Shown: positions 1 to 8,032 of the stretch, piece after piece
How the letters are laid out: every line of letters begins with the position of its first letter
Position numbering within the stretch: position 1 is the first letter of the stretch
Translations under genes and position numbers: made by a program
Notes under the pieces: generated by a model
What the model was told of the DNA's origin: nothing
The model's input: the letters and a program-made list of their open reading frames with translations, nothing else
The model's database searches: none
Assembly (NCBI RefSeq): GCF_013523055.1
Contig: NZ_JAAMQM010000015.1
Location: forward strand, 62,001 to 126,000
Length of the DNA: 64,000 bases
From: Pseudomonas capeferrum
Lineage (GTDB): Bacteria; Pseudomonadota; Gammaproteobacteria; Pseudomonadales; Pseudomonadaceae
Direction: 5' to 3'

Positions 1-312
1 ATCAATGGGAAGCCTTCGCCGATCGGTGGCATGGCAGGTGGTGCCCTGGGCGCTATCGCCGGCAGCAATGGCGGTGGTGGTCTGGGACAACTGGCCGTCA
101 TGGTTGTCGCTGGTGCCGTTGGCGCTGCTATTGGTGCTGCGGTCGACAAAAAGGCCCACGATGCTGATGGGATCGAGATCACCGTTAAAATGACCAGTGA
201 CGGCAGCTTGCAGGCGGTCACCCAGGCCAAAGACGCAGCTGAAACCTTCTCTCCTGGTGATTCGGTTCGCTTGATCACGGGCCATAACGGCGACTCTCGG
301 GTCAGCCACTGA
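1..312 (+). CDS. Glycine-zipper (SlyB-like) protein, 5' end cut off
   Basis: The reading frame is open from base 1, so the true start lies outside the window; the first internal ATG is at 31. The visible product has a long Gly/Ala-rich hydrophobic stretch with regular small residues (GALGAIAG, then GAVGAAIGAAVD), typical of glycine-zipper membrane segments, followed by a short polar domain ending in GHNGDSRVSH. SlyB-type outer-membrane lipoproteins have this organisation, but the signal peptide and lipobox would lie upstream and cannot be checked. A strong terminator follows 12 bases after the stop. Family assignment is moderate; role on the plasmid unknown. Confidence 0.6.
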   Translation: MNGKPSPIGGMAGGALGAIAGSNGGGGLGQLAVMVVAGAVGAAIGAAVDKKAHDADGIEITVKMTSDGSLQAVTQAKDAAETFSPGDSVRLITGHNGDSRVSH

Positions 313-323
313 ATGTTCCGCAC

Positions 324-357
324 AGCCCTAGACGACATCCATCGTCTAGGGCTTTTT
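324..357 (+). terminator. Rho-independent terminator
   Basis: A perfect 12-bp stem (AGCCCTAGACGA / TCGTCTAGGGCT) with a 6-base loop is followed by six T. It closes the glycine-zipper gene. Confidence 0.9.
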
Positions 358-403
358 TGTGCCTATCCTGGACCTAGGGGAGCGCTTTTTGATACTCATG
401 GGT

Positions 404-430
404 TATAGTTACGCGTGACTATCCATATTC
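404..430 (+). promoter_or_regulatory. Shared plasmid promoter/operator element before the RecG-like gene
   Basis: TATAGT (404-409) is followed at once by TACGCGTGACTATCC. Closely related elements stand before other plasmid genes, for example at 46115-46135, 52096-52110, 31497-31517 and 59817-59838. TATAGT would serve as -10; no good -35 is visible. It lies 46 bases upstream of the start codon at 456. Confidence 0.5.
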
Positions 431-455
431 GATCATAAGCTCATGAAATCTGATT

Positions 456-2387
456 ATGCATGACATAGGCCGACTCACACGCCTGGGATTCACATCGCTG
501 CCCGAGTGCCTTTTGACGGTGCCGAAGGAATACAGGGATTTTCATGACCCCATTGAGGTGCTCCCCCTGCCCGACACTGGGCTTGCCTCGTACATGTCGC
601 TGACCTTGATCGAGCGAGTTATCTATGACCGTGCCGGCGCTGCTCTGCATGAGGTCAAGGGGGCGTTCCGCGGATTCGTCAAATTGGTCGACGGGCGGGG
701 TCAGCGCTTGCACATCAACTTGATTGGTAAGCCTTCGATCGAACCCTGGATGGGGTACGAATTTGGCGCCACTGTGCACACCTACGGCGAGGTGGTCACC
801 TATGAGGGCCGACTCTCAATGTCCAACCCAATGGTCATACCCTCTTCGATGATTGGACGTGTGATGCCCGTCTACCAGGGAAAGCAGAATCAGGTGAGTG
901 CTGAGGTTCTTGGTGAAGCTATCACTGCGGCTATGGCACACATCAACGAGGCAGCCTGCCTACTTCTAGAACAGGCACTCATGCACGAAGATGACTTTCG
1001 GAAGCTGACAGGCCTTGTCGACCCTGCTGATTTGCTGCGTAACCTGCACACCCCTCTGTCAGTGCGGGAGGGAGAGGAGGCGGTGAGGATTGCCAAGGCC
1101 GTATGCATACAGGCGCTTGTTAATCGCGTTGAGGCACATCGCAACCGACCAGCAGTCAAAGGTGCCCTCCTGCGAATCGACCGAGCCCAAGTTGCTGACC
1201 TAATCAAGCGTGCTCCTTTCTCTCCGTCCGCCGATCAGCTTCAAGCCATCGACGAGATCGTGTCAGACCTCAGGTCGCCATATCCGATGCAGCGCATCCT
1301 GTCGGGCGATGTCAGCACGGGCAAGTCATTCACTTTCATGGTTCCAGCTGCGGCAAGCTACCTCGCGGGGGCAAAGGTTGCGATTATCGCGCCCGGACAA
1401 ATCTTGGCGCAGCAACTGGCGGCCGAGTTGAGCAGCCTCTTTTACGAGATCCCGGTTGTCACTGTTGTTGGTCCGATTGGAAAGGCCCACATTGACCTGA
1501 CTGCCGGAATCGTGGTCGGCACAACTGCAGTTCTTTCAGCCGCCAAAAAGGCAGGGATAGTCTTCGACCTGGTCATCGCTGACGAGCAACAACGCTTCTC
1601 TGTGGCCCAGCGGAGTCAACTCATCGCGGCCCACACCAACTACCTTGAAGCAACTGCAACCGCGATTCCCCGAACTGTCGCGCTGGTTAAGCTCGGTGGG
1701 CTTCCGATCTCAATCCTGAGAACTACGCCGGTACCGAGGGAAATCGTCACCAGGATCATCACCCACAACGCCAGGCAGAAGCTGCATGAACTGGTGATGC
1801 AGATCATCAAGCAAGGTGGGCAGGTCGCATTCATCTACCCAGTCGTCAATGGTGAGGCTGACACTCGCAACGCTGTGGAGAACGCCTACGAACGATTCAG
1901 GAAAATCCTTGGTGACGATGCCGCGATGATTCATGGTGGGCTGCCAGAGACAGCCAAAGCTGACATCATAGACAGGATGAAAGCCAAGCAGATCAAACTG
2001 TTAGTCGCCTCAACGGTGATTGAGGTAGGGGTAACCTTTCCGGGCCTGACCCTGCTGATTGCAGTTAACCCGGAGCACTTCGGCGTCGCACAGTTGCACC
2101 AGCTTCGCGGCCGAGTGGCTCGTAAAGGTGGCCGAGGCTACTTCATCATGTATCTTCCCAACCCCATCAAACAATCAGCCTCATCTCGCTTGCGGTTGTT
2201 GACGGAGTGCAATGACGGGTTTGTGCTGGCGGAAATGGATGCAGAAAGTCGCGGCTATGGTGATCTGAGCCAAGATGGTGAAACGCAGTCTGGTGCAACG
2301 CGTGCCCTGTTCTGGGGCTTGCGGCTCAGCAACAGTGACATAACGTTTGGTGCAGTAAAAGCGGGCCTCATTCCGGGTCAGCAATAG
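456..2387 (+). CDS. RecG-like ATP-dependent DNA helicase (plasmid version)
   Basis: 643 aa superfamily-2 helicase with RecG hallmarks: Walker A GDVSTGKS (about residues 284-291), a DEAD-box variant ADEQQRFSV near residue 375, TATAIPRTVAL (motif III) and QLHQLRGRVARKG (motif VI). RecG unwinds branched DNA at stalled forks and recombination intermediates. The N-terminal 250 residues correspond to the OB/wedge region but are divergent, and the protein is about 50 aa shorter than chromosomal RecG. The ATG at 456 lacks a strong ribosome site. It is the first gene of a rightward block; the next gene starts 17 bases after the stop. Probably a plasmid replication/recombination factor rather than a copy of chromosomal recG. 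Confidence 0.85.
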   Translation: MHDIGRLTRLGFTSLPECLLTVPKEYRDFHDPIEVLPLPDTGLASYMSLTLIERVIYDRAGAALHEVKGAFRGFVKLVDGRGQRLHINLIGKPSIEPWMGYEFGATVHTYGEVVTYEGRLSMSNPMVIPSSMIGRVMPVYQGKQNQVSAEVLGEAITAAMAHINEAACLLLEQALMHEDDFRKLTGLVDPADLLRNLHTPLSVREGEEAVRIAKAVCIQALVNRVEAHRNRPAVKGALLRIDRAQVADLIKRAPFSPSADQLQAIDEIVSDLRSPYPMQRILSGDVSTGKSFTFMVPAAASYLAGAKVAIIAPGQILAQQLAAELSSLFYEIPVVTVVGPIGKAHIDLTAGIVVGTTAVLSAAKKAGIVFDLVIADEQQRFSVAQRSQLIAAHTNYLEATATAIPRTVALVKLGGLPISILRTTPVPREIVTRIITHNARQKLHELVMQIIKQGGQVAFIYPVVNGEADTRNAVENAYERFRKILGDDAAMIHGGLPETAKADIIDRMKAKQIKLLVASTVIEVGVTFPGLTLLIAVNPEHFGVAQLHQLRGRVARKGGRGYFIMYLPNPIKQSASSRLRLLTECNDGFVLAEMDAESRGYGDLSQDGETQSGATRALFWGLRLSNSDITFGAVKAGLIPGQQ

Positions 2388-2403
2388 GATAGGGGGTGAC
2401 AAA

Positions 2404-3045
2404 TTGGCCGCGAAATCAACACCGCTCGCTGTCAAGGTAGCGATTTACCAGCGACTGCTCTCCGGGGACATAGCCCGCGACGTCGGCCGCATGTATGTCA
2501 TCAGTCTGCCTACCATCTGGAAGTATGCTAATGACGCTGTTGCGGAGCTGCGCCTGCTTCAGGCCGTGGAGAGCTCTCCCATTCTCGTTGGCTTCTTGAG
2601 TCGCACCGTCAAGATCCAATGCTTCCAGTACGTGGATGACGAGGCAGTACGAGACCTGATGGCACCGATTTTGGAGCCCTACCTCGGCCAGGCAGAGAAA
2701 ATCAACTTCGCAAGCCGTGAGAGTGCTGATCAGCCATTGTCGACTAGGGTGAGTCGTACAACAGAGGAAGATTTCCAGGCGATCGTTGCTGAGATGTCGC
2801 AATCATCCCACCCAGGCCTCACATCGTCAGCGCTTTTGCGTGACATCGTTGAGGAATACGTGGCCCGCTACAAAGCCAAAGACCGGACCTTACAGCCGAG
2901 TTTCGACCATCATTCACAGACGCCGGCGCCAGCAGTGCTAGCAGCGCCTACCCTCGACGGATTGGCACTCATGAAGGACCTCCAGGGCGCACTTCGCGAA
3001 CAGTTGCAAAAGCATGGCATCGAGCTGCCATTAGCCGAAGATTGA
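2404..3045 (+). CDS. Putative DNA-binding protein, TTG start
   Basis: 213 aa, not recognised. The start is TTG, chosen because GGGGGTG lies 5-6 bases upstream and the frame directly follows the RecG-like gene. The first 45 residues look like a helix-turn-helix (IARDVGRMYVISLPTIWKYA), and a second helical segment (TSSALLRDIVEEYVARYK) lies near residue 150, followed by a Pro/Ala-rich linker and a short amphipathic C-terminus. Probably a DNA-binding or adaptor protein co-transcribed with the helicase. Function unknown. Confidence 0.65.
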   Translation: MAAKSTPLAVKVAIYQRLLSGDIARDVGRMYVISLPTIWKYANDAVAELRLLQAVESSPILVGFLSRTVKIQCFQYVDDEAVRDLMAPILEPYLGQAEKINFASRESADQPLSTRVSRTTEEDFQAIVAEMSQSSHPGLTSSALLRDIVEEYVARYKAKDRTLQPSFDHHSQTPAPAVLAAPTLDGLALMKDLQGALREQLQKHGIELPLAED

Positions 3046-3048
3046 TCT

Positions 3049-3124
3049 TCTAGTCACGTGTCGAGCATTCCCCTCTGTAAGGCGTAGGCATAGCCGATGC
3101 CGTCATTCGAAAAAGGGGAAATCC
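3049..3124 (+). promoter_or_regulatory. Leader with anti-Shine-Dalgarno box (L1)
   Basis: TCTAGT (3049-3054) and CACGTGT form the shared promoter-like element. The box TTCCCCT (3068-3074) is exactly complementary to the ribosome site AGGGGAA (3114-3120) of the VWA gene. Between them lies a small hairpin, GGCA/TGCC (3087-3101). If transcription starts near 3061, the box would be in the mRNA and could sequester the ribosome site. Confidence 0.5.
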
Positions 3125-4867
3125 ATGACTCTCGTTCAAGCGCAGCTTCCTGCAACGTCCAACGTCTCGATGCGTCACATTTACCTCTACACCCATCTGC
3201 TGATCGCGGAAGCGAACAAGCTGGGTCGGCGGGTACGTGTCATCTGGGCGAATATCACAACTGCTTCAATTGGCCCGGATCATAAGGCAGCTGGTGGGTT
3301 GCTCCTTACCTTGCCGTTGACCGCAGCCATGGGTACTGATGAAGATCTAGAACTTATCCAAGGTCTACTCGATCATGAAATCCTGTGCCATGGCCTTCAC
3401 ACCGACTTCTCCGTTGTGATGAAACCGGATATCTCTGGAACGTTGCAGAACGTCCTGGAAGATCCACGCGGCGAGCTGTTGGCAAAGCCGCGATTCCGTG
3501 GAGCCAACAACAACATACACAACACCTTAAAAATCCTGGTGAAAAGAGGGACTTTTCATGGCCCAGTCGCAGGTCAGGAAACACCTCAGTCCATTTTGGT
3601 CTCCTGGTTGGTCACTGAGCTTCGTAGTGAGCTTCTTGAGCAAACCTGCCTAAAGGATTTCGCTATTGAGTATCGCGCCCTGGCTGTTGCAACATTCGGT
3701 GCGCCTCTGGTTGAGCAAGTAAAGGCAATTGCTATAAAGGGCTGCAATGCACCAGATACTCAGGGTGCGGATAATGCCGCTAACGAAATTGTCGAGCTGC
3801 TCAAATTAACGAAGGACCAACAACAGAGTGCACCGCAACCAGGATCTGATAACCAGTCCGAACCACAAGGAGAACCCGGCTCACCAGCAAAATCAGGTAG
3901 TAATGGACAACCGTCCAAAGCTGGAGATATCTCCGACGCAATCAATCATGTACTTAACGCGAGTCAGAGTGATTGTGGAAGCTATGCAAAAGGCTTGGAA
4001 GATGTCATCTGCTCTAGTCTGCCTGGAGTCGGCCAGAATCGGTCGGGGGGCTATCAACCAGATGCTTCAAACGAGATGCAGGAATTGAGTCTTTCTAAGG
4101 CTGGAGGCTCATTTGAAAATCGAAGCCTTCTTCGGGCTGGCGCTCAGAAGACTGCTGCGATGCTGTCAGTAACTTTTGAAGATCTCATTGAAACAATCAC
4201 ACAAAACGAGGTATGGGCTGCAAGTGAAGGGCGACTCAACACCCGGAAACTATGGCGAACCGCTGTAGGTGATGATTTAATATTCACTAAAAGAAAGTTG
4301 GCAGAGGAGATTGATACTTGTTTTTACCTGTTAGGTGACGAAAGTTCATCCATGGGTAATAAGTTCGGCTCGATCCCTGAAAAGAATGAGAGCGAAAATA
4401 GGATAACTGCACAGGAAGCTTGCAACCGTGTTTCGGTTGCAGTTGGTGAGGTGTTGAACAATTCGTCCATCCCTTTTGGAATTGCTACGTACAACACGGT
4501 GGTACGGGAATGGCACGCATTTGAAGAAAGCTGGGCCGGCACGTTGCAGCGGTACAAGCCAATTCCCAAAAGTGGAACGAAAACCCACCTTGCAGTGGTT
4601 TGGGCGCTCAAGAAACTCATCGATCGACCGGAAGCTCGACGAATCCTGATTGTGGTCACTGATGGGGATCCTGGGAACAGCGACGTGCTGCGCTCAGCCG
4701 TTGAGGAGGCTGCATTGATGGGGATCGAGGTACGCTTCGTCCTGATCGGTGATGATCATGTTAAACGCTATCTGGATGCAGGCATGGCCTGCGGGGTAGC
4801 AAAATCTGATACCGACCTTGCGACAGCTGTCTTTGCAGCACTGAAGCAGGGATTGTATAGAGCCTAA
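3125..4867 (+). CDS. CobT-like von Willebrand factor A protein
   Basis: 580 aa. The C-terminal third is a VWA domain with the MIDAS motif DESSSMG (about residue 405) and ILIVVTDGDPGNS near residue 510, as in the C-terminus of cobaltochelatase subunit CobT and in VWA partners of MoxR ATPases. The N-terminal part contains DHEILCHGLHTDF (about residue 82), resembling the metallopeptidase-like HE..H region of such VWA proteins. A low-complexity Gln/Pro/Ser/Gly linker spans about residues 235-275. Start ATG 3125 has the site AAGGGGAA. The MoxR/CobS-like ATPase follows in its own leadered unit. No cobalamin genes are nearby, so a MoxR-VWA remodelling pair is more likely than metal chelation. Confidence 0.8.
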   Translation: MTLVQAQLPATSNVSMRHIYLYTHLLIAEANKLGRRVRVIWANITTASIGPDHKAAGGLLLTLPLTAAMGTDEDLELIQGLLDHEILCHGLHTDFSVVMKPDISGTLQNVLEDPRGELLAKPRFRGANNNIHNTLKILVKRGTFHGPVAGQETPQSILVSWLVTELRSELLEQTCLKDFAIEYRALAVATFGAPLVEQVKAIAIKGCNAPDTQGADNAANEIVELLKLTKDQQQSAPQPGSDNQSEPQGEPGSPAKSGSNGQPSKAGDISDAINHVLNASQSDCGSYAKGLEDVICSSLPGVGQNRSGGYQPDASNEMQELSLSKAGGSFENRSLLRAGAQKTAAMLSVTFEDLIETITQNEVWAASEGRLNTRKLWRTAVGDDLIFTKRKLAEEIDTCFYLLGDESSSMGNKFGSIPEKNESENRITAQEACNRVSVAVGEVLNNSSIPFGIATYNTVVREWHAFEESWAGTLQRYKPIPKSGTKTHLAVVWALKKLIDRPEARRILIVVTDGDPGNSDVLRSAVEEAALMGIEVRFVLIGDDHVKRYLDAGMACGVAKSDTDLATAVFAALKQGLYRA

Positions 4868-4879
4868 ACGAAAGACCAG

Positions 4880-4906
4880 CCGGACTCCTTGGAGTCCGGT
4901 TTTTTT
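4880..4906 (+). terminator. Rho-independent terminator
   Basis: A 9-bp perfect stem CCGGACTCC/GGAGTCCGG with seven T, directly after the VWA gene. It separates that gene from the MoxR unit. Confidence 0.9.
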
Positions 4907-4911
4907 ATGCT

Positions 4912-4986
4912 TCTACTAGCGTGTTAGGCATCCCTCTGTACCAGGCCTTCGCAAGAGGCCATCCATTGCCTACTGGGGATTCGACC
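4912..4986 (+). promoter_or_regulatory. Leader with anti-Shine-Dalgarno box (L2)
   Basis: TCTACT (4912-4917) then AGCGTGTTAGGCATCCC. The box ATCCCT (4930-4935) pairs with the ribosome site GGGGAT (4975-4980): five Watson-Crick pairs and one G-U. A hairpin GGCCT/AGGCC (4944-4960) sits between. Same layout as 3049-3124 and 6088-6166. Confidence 0.5.
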
Positions 4987-6051
4987 ATGACTGCTTTTCA
5001 CTCCATCAATGACCCACAACTCAACGCTGTAATCGACACCCTCAATCCGATAGAGGTTCGTTTAGCACCACAGGTTTTCGGTACAACAGCACCATTTTTT
5101 GATGGTATGCAAACCAAAATCTTTGCTAAGACCCCCTTCACGCCAAAAGTCGTTCCTTACAGCTTCGACGAAGAACTGCTCACGCGGTTGATCCTCTGGG
5201 CCGCTTCAGCAGGGCTTCCACAGGACTTTTTCAAGGCTTCCATCAAGAAAGCGACCTATATCTATGGACCAACCGGCGCCGGTAAAACCACGTTGGTGGA
5301 GGCCTTTGCATCCCGTACGGGCAGATCGGTCTTCACCGTCCAGTGTTCCGAAGAAACGACGATCTCTGACCTCTTTGGGAGCTGGAAATTGTGCGGGCCT
5401 GAGGGTATGAAATGGATCTACGGAAAAGTGTGTAAATGGGCTAAAACTCCGAATTCCATCCTGCTCCTGGATGAGTTCGATCAGCTGCCGCCGCAGATTC
5501 AAATGGGTCTCAACGGCATCCTTGACGGGAAGCCAATTGTCCTCGATCAGACTGGTGAGGTGATTCAGATCTCTCCGGGCTGCTTGATCGCGGCAACCGG
5601 CAATACGAATGGCAACGGGTCAGCCGGCGGTAAAGGGGGCAGCGCTTCCGGTTACAGGGGCACCAAGAGGATGAACATCGCCACAATGGACCGCTTCAAC
5701 GTCATGTACTGCACCTACATGGAGGAAAGCCGCGAGGCCAAACTCATTGTTGAGCAAACTGGCACCCCAGAGGTAATCGCGAATGCGATGGCTACCCTGG
5801 CCAGCAAGATCAGAGCCAACTTTATTGCGCTCACGGAGGATGCCGGCGCCGGCGGTATGGCCTTTAACTTCACGATCACCACTCGGAATGTACTGAATTG
5901 GGCCATGAACTACAGGCTGCTCATGCAAATGGGGAAAACCACTGAAGAAAGCCAGAAAATGGCACTCCGAGTGACTGTTCTTGACTTCGCTCAACATGAT
6001 GAGGCTGCGTCGATCTTGGCGGCTTGGTCCACCGTTGTCGGAACTGTCTAA
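4987..6051 (+). CDS. MoxR/CobS-type AAA+ ATPase
   Basis: 354 aa. Walker A GPTGAGKT (about residues 95-102), Walker B LLLDEFD (about 159-165) and an IAATGNT sensor-like motif near residue 205 identify a MoxR/CobS-family AAA+ ATPase. Start ATG 4987 is preferred over the in-frame GTG at 4921, because the latter falls in the leader and the ATG has GGGGAT 6 bases upstream. MoxR ATPases work with VWA proteins, and the CobT-like VWA gene lies just upstream with a related leader, which supports a functional pair. The client is unknown. The gene is closed by a terminator at 6061-6086. Confidence 0.85.
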   Translation: MTAFHSINDPQLNAVIDTLNPIEVRLAPQVFGTTAPFFDGMQTKIFAKTPFTPKVVPYSFDEELLTRLILWAASAGLPQDFFKASIKKATYIYGPTGAGKTTLVEAFASRTGRSVFTVQCSEETTISDLFGSWKLCGPEGMKWIYGKVCKWAKTPNSILLLDEFDQLPPQIQMGLNGILDGKPIVLDQTGEVIQISPGCLIAATGNTNGNGSAGGKGGSASGYRGTKRMNIATMDRFNVMYCTYMEESREAKLIVEQTGTPEVIANAMATLASKIRANFIALTEDAGAGGMAFNFTITTRNVLNWAMNYRLLMQMGKTTEESQKMALRVTVLDFAQHDEAASILAAWSTVVGTV

Positions 6052-6060
6052 CGCTCCACC

Positions 6061-6086
6061 AAACCCCGGCTCGCCGGGGTTTTTTC
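6061..6086 (+). terminator. Rho-independent terminator
   Basis: Stem ACCCCGGC/GCCGGGGT with a short loop and a T6 run, 10 bases after the MoxR stop codon. Confidence 0.9.
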
Positions 6087-6087
6087 G

Positions 6088-6166
6088 TTTATGGGTGCCT
6101 GTGAGGCATCTCCTGTCACTGGGTCTTTCGCAAGGGACCCGTTCTTTCAATTTCAGGAGAGCCACC
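6088..6166 (+). promoter_or_regulatory. Leader with anti-Shine-Dalgarno box (L3)
   Basis: After the terminator comes TTTATGGGTGCCTGTGAG and then the box TCTCCTG (6109-6115), which is perfectly complementary to the ribosome site CAGGAGA (6154-6160). A hairpin GGGTC/GACCC (6121-6140) lies between. This is the clearest of the six leaders. Confidence 0.5.
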
Positions 6167-7288
6167 ATGAGCACGACCAATCAAACCGATGACTTGGGCA
6201 TCAGCATCCTTCAGGACGTGGTGCTTTTTGACTACATCATTGGAGGTAGCACCGGTGAGAAGACAGTTGATGGGGACGATTTCATTCGTGAGGTTGGACG
6301 TATGCTGCCATCAGGGTCCTTCGCTTGGGTGAACAAGTACCGATCGGAGGCAAAGCGGGAGATCCTGAAAGTAGGGGTCTCACGAAAAGTAAACAACCGA
6401 ATTCGCGGATACTTCGTTCCTACTCAACACGCCCAAGAGCTTGCAAAGGTTCTCAACGCGATCAAAGAAAAGTATCTAGCGGAGAAAGCAACTTTCCTCA
6501 AGGCTCTTCCAAAACTTGTGGAGGATTGGGCTGAGTCTCCAGCTAACTCTGTTGCAACGCAAGGCGGCAAATCTCGTGCGGACTTGATCCGTCAGCATGC
6601 TCCACAGGTCTCTGTACTGGAGAGACTGCTAACTTTCGACACTTCGGCTATTCGCATCAGTAACACCAGCTACTTTGGTGAAGGCGATGCGCTTCAAAAG
6701 GAGGTCAAAGGGTTGGTCGGGCAGGCAGCTTTAGAGATTGCCGAGGACGTAAATCGCTCTTGGACTCGTAAGGGCAACGGTAAAACCACTTCAAGAATCT
6801 TGGGGCTGATCCGTCGGGTTCAGGACAAGGCTGAAGCCATGAGCGTGCTTTCAAGTAAATTTTCCAACTTGGAGAAAATGTGCGCGTCGGTTTTGTCTGC
6901 TGTACCTACCGGTCCTAGCATTGAAGGAGTTGCATACATTCAAGTATCTAGCTTGCTGTCATTCTGCATGGATCCTGAAAAAATCCTTGGAGAACACGCC
7001 ACCGAGTTTGATCCGTTGACTGTAGAAACTGCCGATTTAGCGCCACCACATTCTGAAACAAACGTTTTCTTCAGTACATCAACATCTGAAGGTATTCCGT
7101 CTGAGGCAGATCAAAATGAGGTGACTATCGTTCCTGAGGTCTCTGTGGTCCCGCCACTTCCAGCTGCCCGCAAAACAGAAGAGAATCTTTTCTTTGAGAC
7201 TGCACCTGAAAAACCCATGGTAGAGCCGGAAAAGGCCGAACCATCAGAAACAACGTCGCAGCCACCAGCGGCTACGTTCATTTTCTAA
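6167..7288 (+). CDS. DUF3150-like protein
   Basis: 373 aa. Start ATG 6167 is chosen for its CAGGAGA site. The soluble N-terminal 290 residues contain no catalytic motif I recognise. The helical region around AEKATFLKALPKLVEDWAE and the segment RLLTFDTSAIRI recall DUF3150 proteins of plasmids and integrative elements, often found with CobS/CobT-like genes; that assignment is from memory and moderate. The C-terminal 90 residues are a Pro/Glu/Ser/Thr-rich disordered tail. It forms a trio with the VWA and MoxR genes through shared leader architecture. Confidence 0.6.
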   Translation: MSTTNQTDDLGISILQDVVLFDYIIGGSTGEKTVDGDDFIREVGRMLPSGSFAWVNKYRSEAKREILKVGVSRKVNNRIRGYFVPTQHAQELAKVLNAIKEKYLAEKATFLKALPKLVEDWAESPANSVATQGGKSRADLIRQHAPQVSVLERLLTFDTSAIRISNTSYFGEGDALQKEVKGLVGQAALEIAEDVNRSWTRKGNGKTTSRILGLIRRVQDKAEAMSVLSSKFSNLEKMCASVLSAVPTGPSIEGVAYIQVSSLLSFCMDPEKILGEHATEFDPLTVETADLAPPHSETNVFFSTSTSEGIPSEADQNEVTIVPEVSVVPPLPAARKTEENLFFETAPEKPMVEPEKAEPSETTSQPPAATFIF

Positions 7289-7294
7289 CCTCCA

Positions 7295-7325
7295 AAAAAC
7301 CCCGGTCAATGACCGGGGTTTCTTT
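7295..7325. terminator. Bidirectional terminator
   Basis: AAACCCCGGTC / GACCGGGGTTT, 11-bp stem with a 3-base loop, A-run before and T-rich after. It lies between the convergent DUF3150-like gene and the HTH gene on the other strand. Confidence 0.9.
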
Positions 7326-7336
7326 ATTTCTGGAAT

Positions 7337-8032
7337 TTATGCAGAAGGTGGGGCTTGAATACCAGGTAGCTCAATTTCTGCCTTAGCCAACAACTGGCGT
7401 CCAGAGAGCTGCTCATAGAGCAACACCATGGTCATGCGAACAGAGAGAGGGGTTTGCTCCCATTCTTCCTTCTTCGGGATGTAACCAGCCCAGGTAGGAT
7501 CGCTACCCATCTTCTCAATTGACAGCCAGAGTTGCTCATCAAGATCTTTCTTGTAAACAAAATCCTCTGGCGTGAAGAAATCAGCCAGGTTGTAAACCTG
7601 AATGAGGGGGAGGCCAAGGAAGTCAGCTACCAGTTGCAGCTTTTCCTTACCGAGCGATCGTATCTGCCGATTCCCGTTAGCCAGGGAGTTCCAGTATATG
7701 ACCGTGATACCCATGACATCTGCAATTTCACGATCAGGTAGCCCACGATCAACGATAACCTTCTTGATCATCTTGACGAGGCGGGAGCCTGGCATAGTGT
7801 TCCGAGTCTTGATGGCTGCAACTGCCTTATCTTCTGGTGCTGCTGTTTTGGCCTTTGCAGATGCACGAGCTCTCGTAGGCGCAGCGGCAGATTGATTGGC
7901 TTGCGTTTTTGCAGCAGATTTTTTAGCTACCGGCTTCGCCGCAGCATTAGCAGGTGGCTTTGCCGGTGCTTTGGCGGGCGCAGACCGCCGTCCTGTCGAT
8001 TCATTTGCGGTCTTGTCGCTAGCTTTGGGCAT
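7337..8032 (-). CDS. XRE-type HTH protein with histone-H1-like N-terminal tail
   Basis: 231 aa. Residues 1-75 are almost only Ala, Lys, Pro and Thr (blocks such as KAPAKPPANAAAKPVAKKSA), like the tails of AlgP/histone H1-type bacterial proteins. Residues 85-150 form a Cro/XRE-like helix-turn-helix (DREIADVMGITVIYWNSLANG). The C-terminus (residues 160-231) is unknown. It is probably a DNA-binding regulator or nucleoid protein. The upstream strand carries AATCGTGTTA (8061-8070), related to the shared plasmid promoter core, giving a leader of under 30 bases. It is transcribed toward the terminator at 7295. Confidence 0.75.
   Translation of the reverse strand: MPKASDKTANESTGRRSAPAKAPAKPPANAAAKPVAKKSAAKTQANQSAAAPTRARASAKAKTAAPEDKAVAAIKTRNTMPGSRLVKMIKKVIVDRGLPDREIADVMGITVIYWNSLANGNRQIRSLGKEKLQLVADFLGLPLIQVYNLADFFTPEDFVYKKDLDEQLWLSIEKMGSDPTWAGYIPKKEEWEQTPLSVRMTMVLLYEQLSGRQLLAKAEIELPGIQAPPSA

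Noticed and set aside
5..193. 62-codon frame at the left edge
   Set aside because: It overlaps the glycine-zipper frame, which is open from base 1 and ends at a proper terminator.
3125..6051. Cobalt chelatase subunits CobT and CobS for cobalamin synthesis
   Set aside because: No CobN or other cobalamin genes in the window; a MoxR/VWA pair is a simpler reading.
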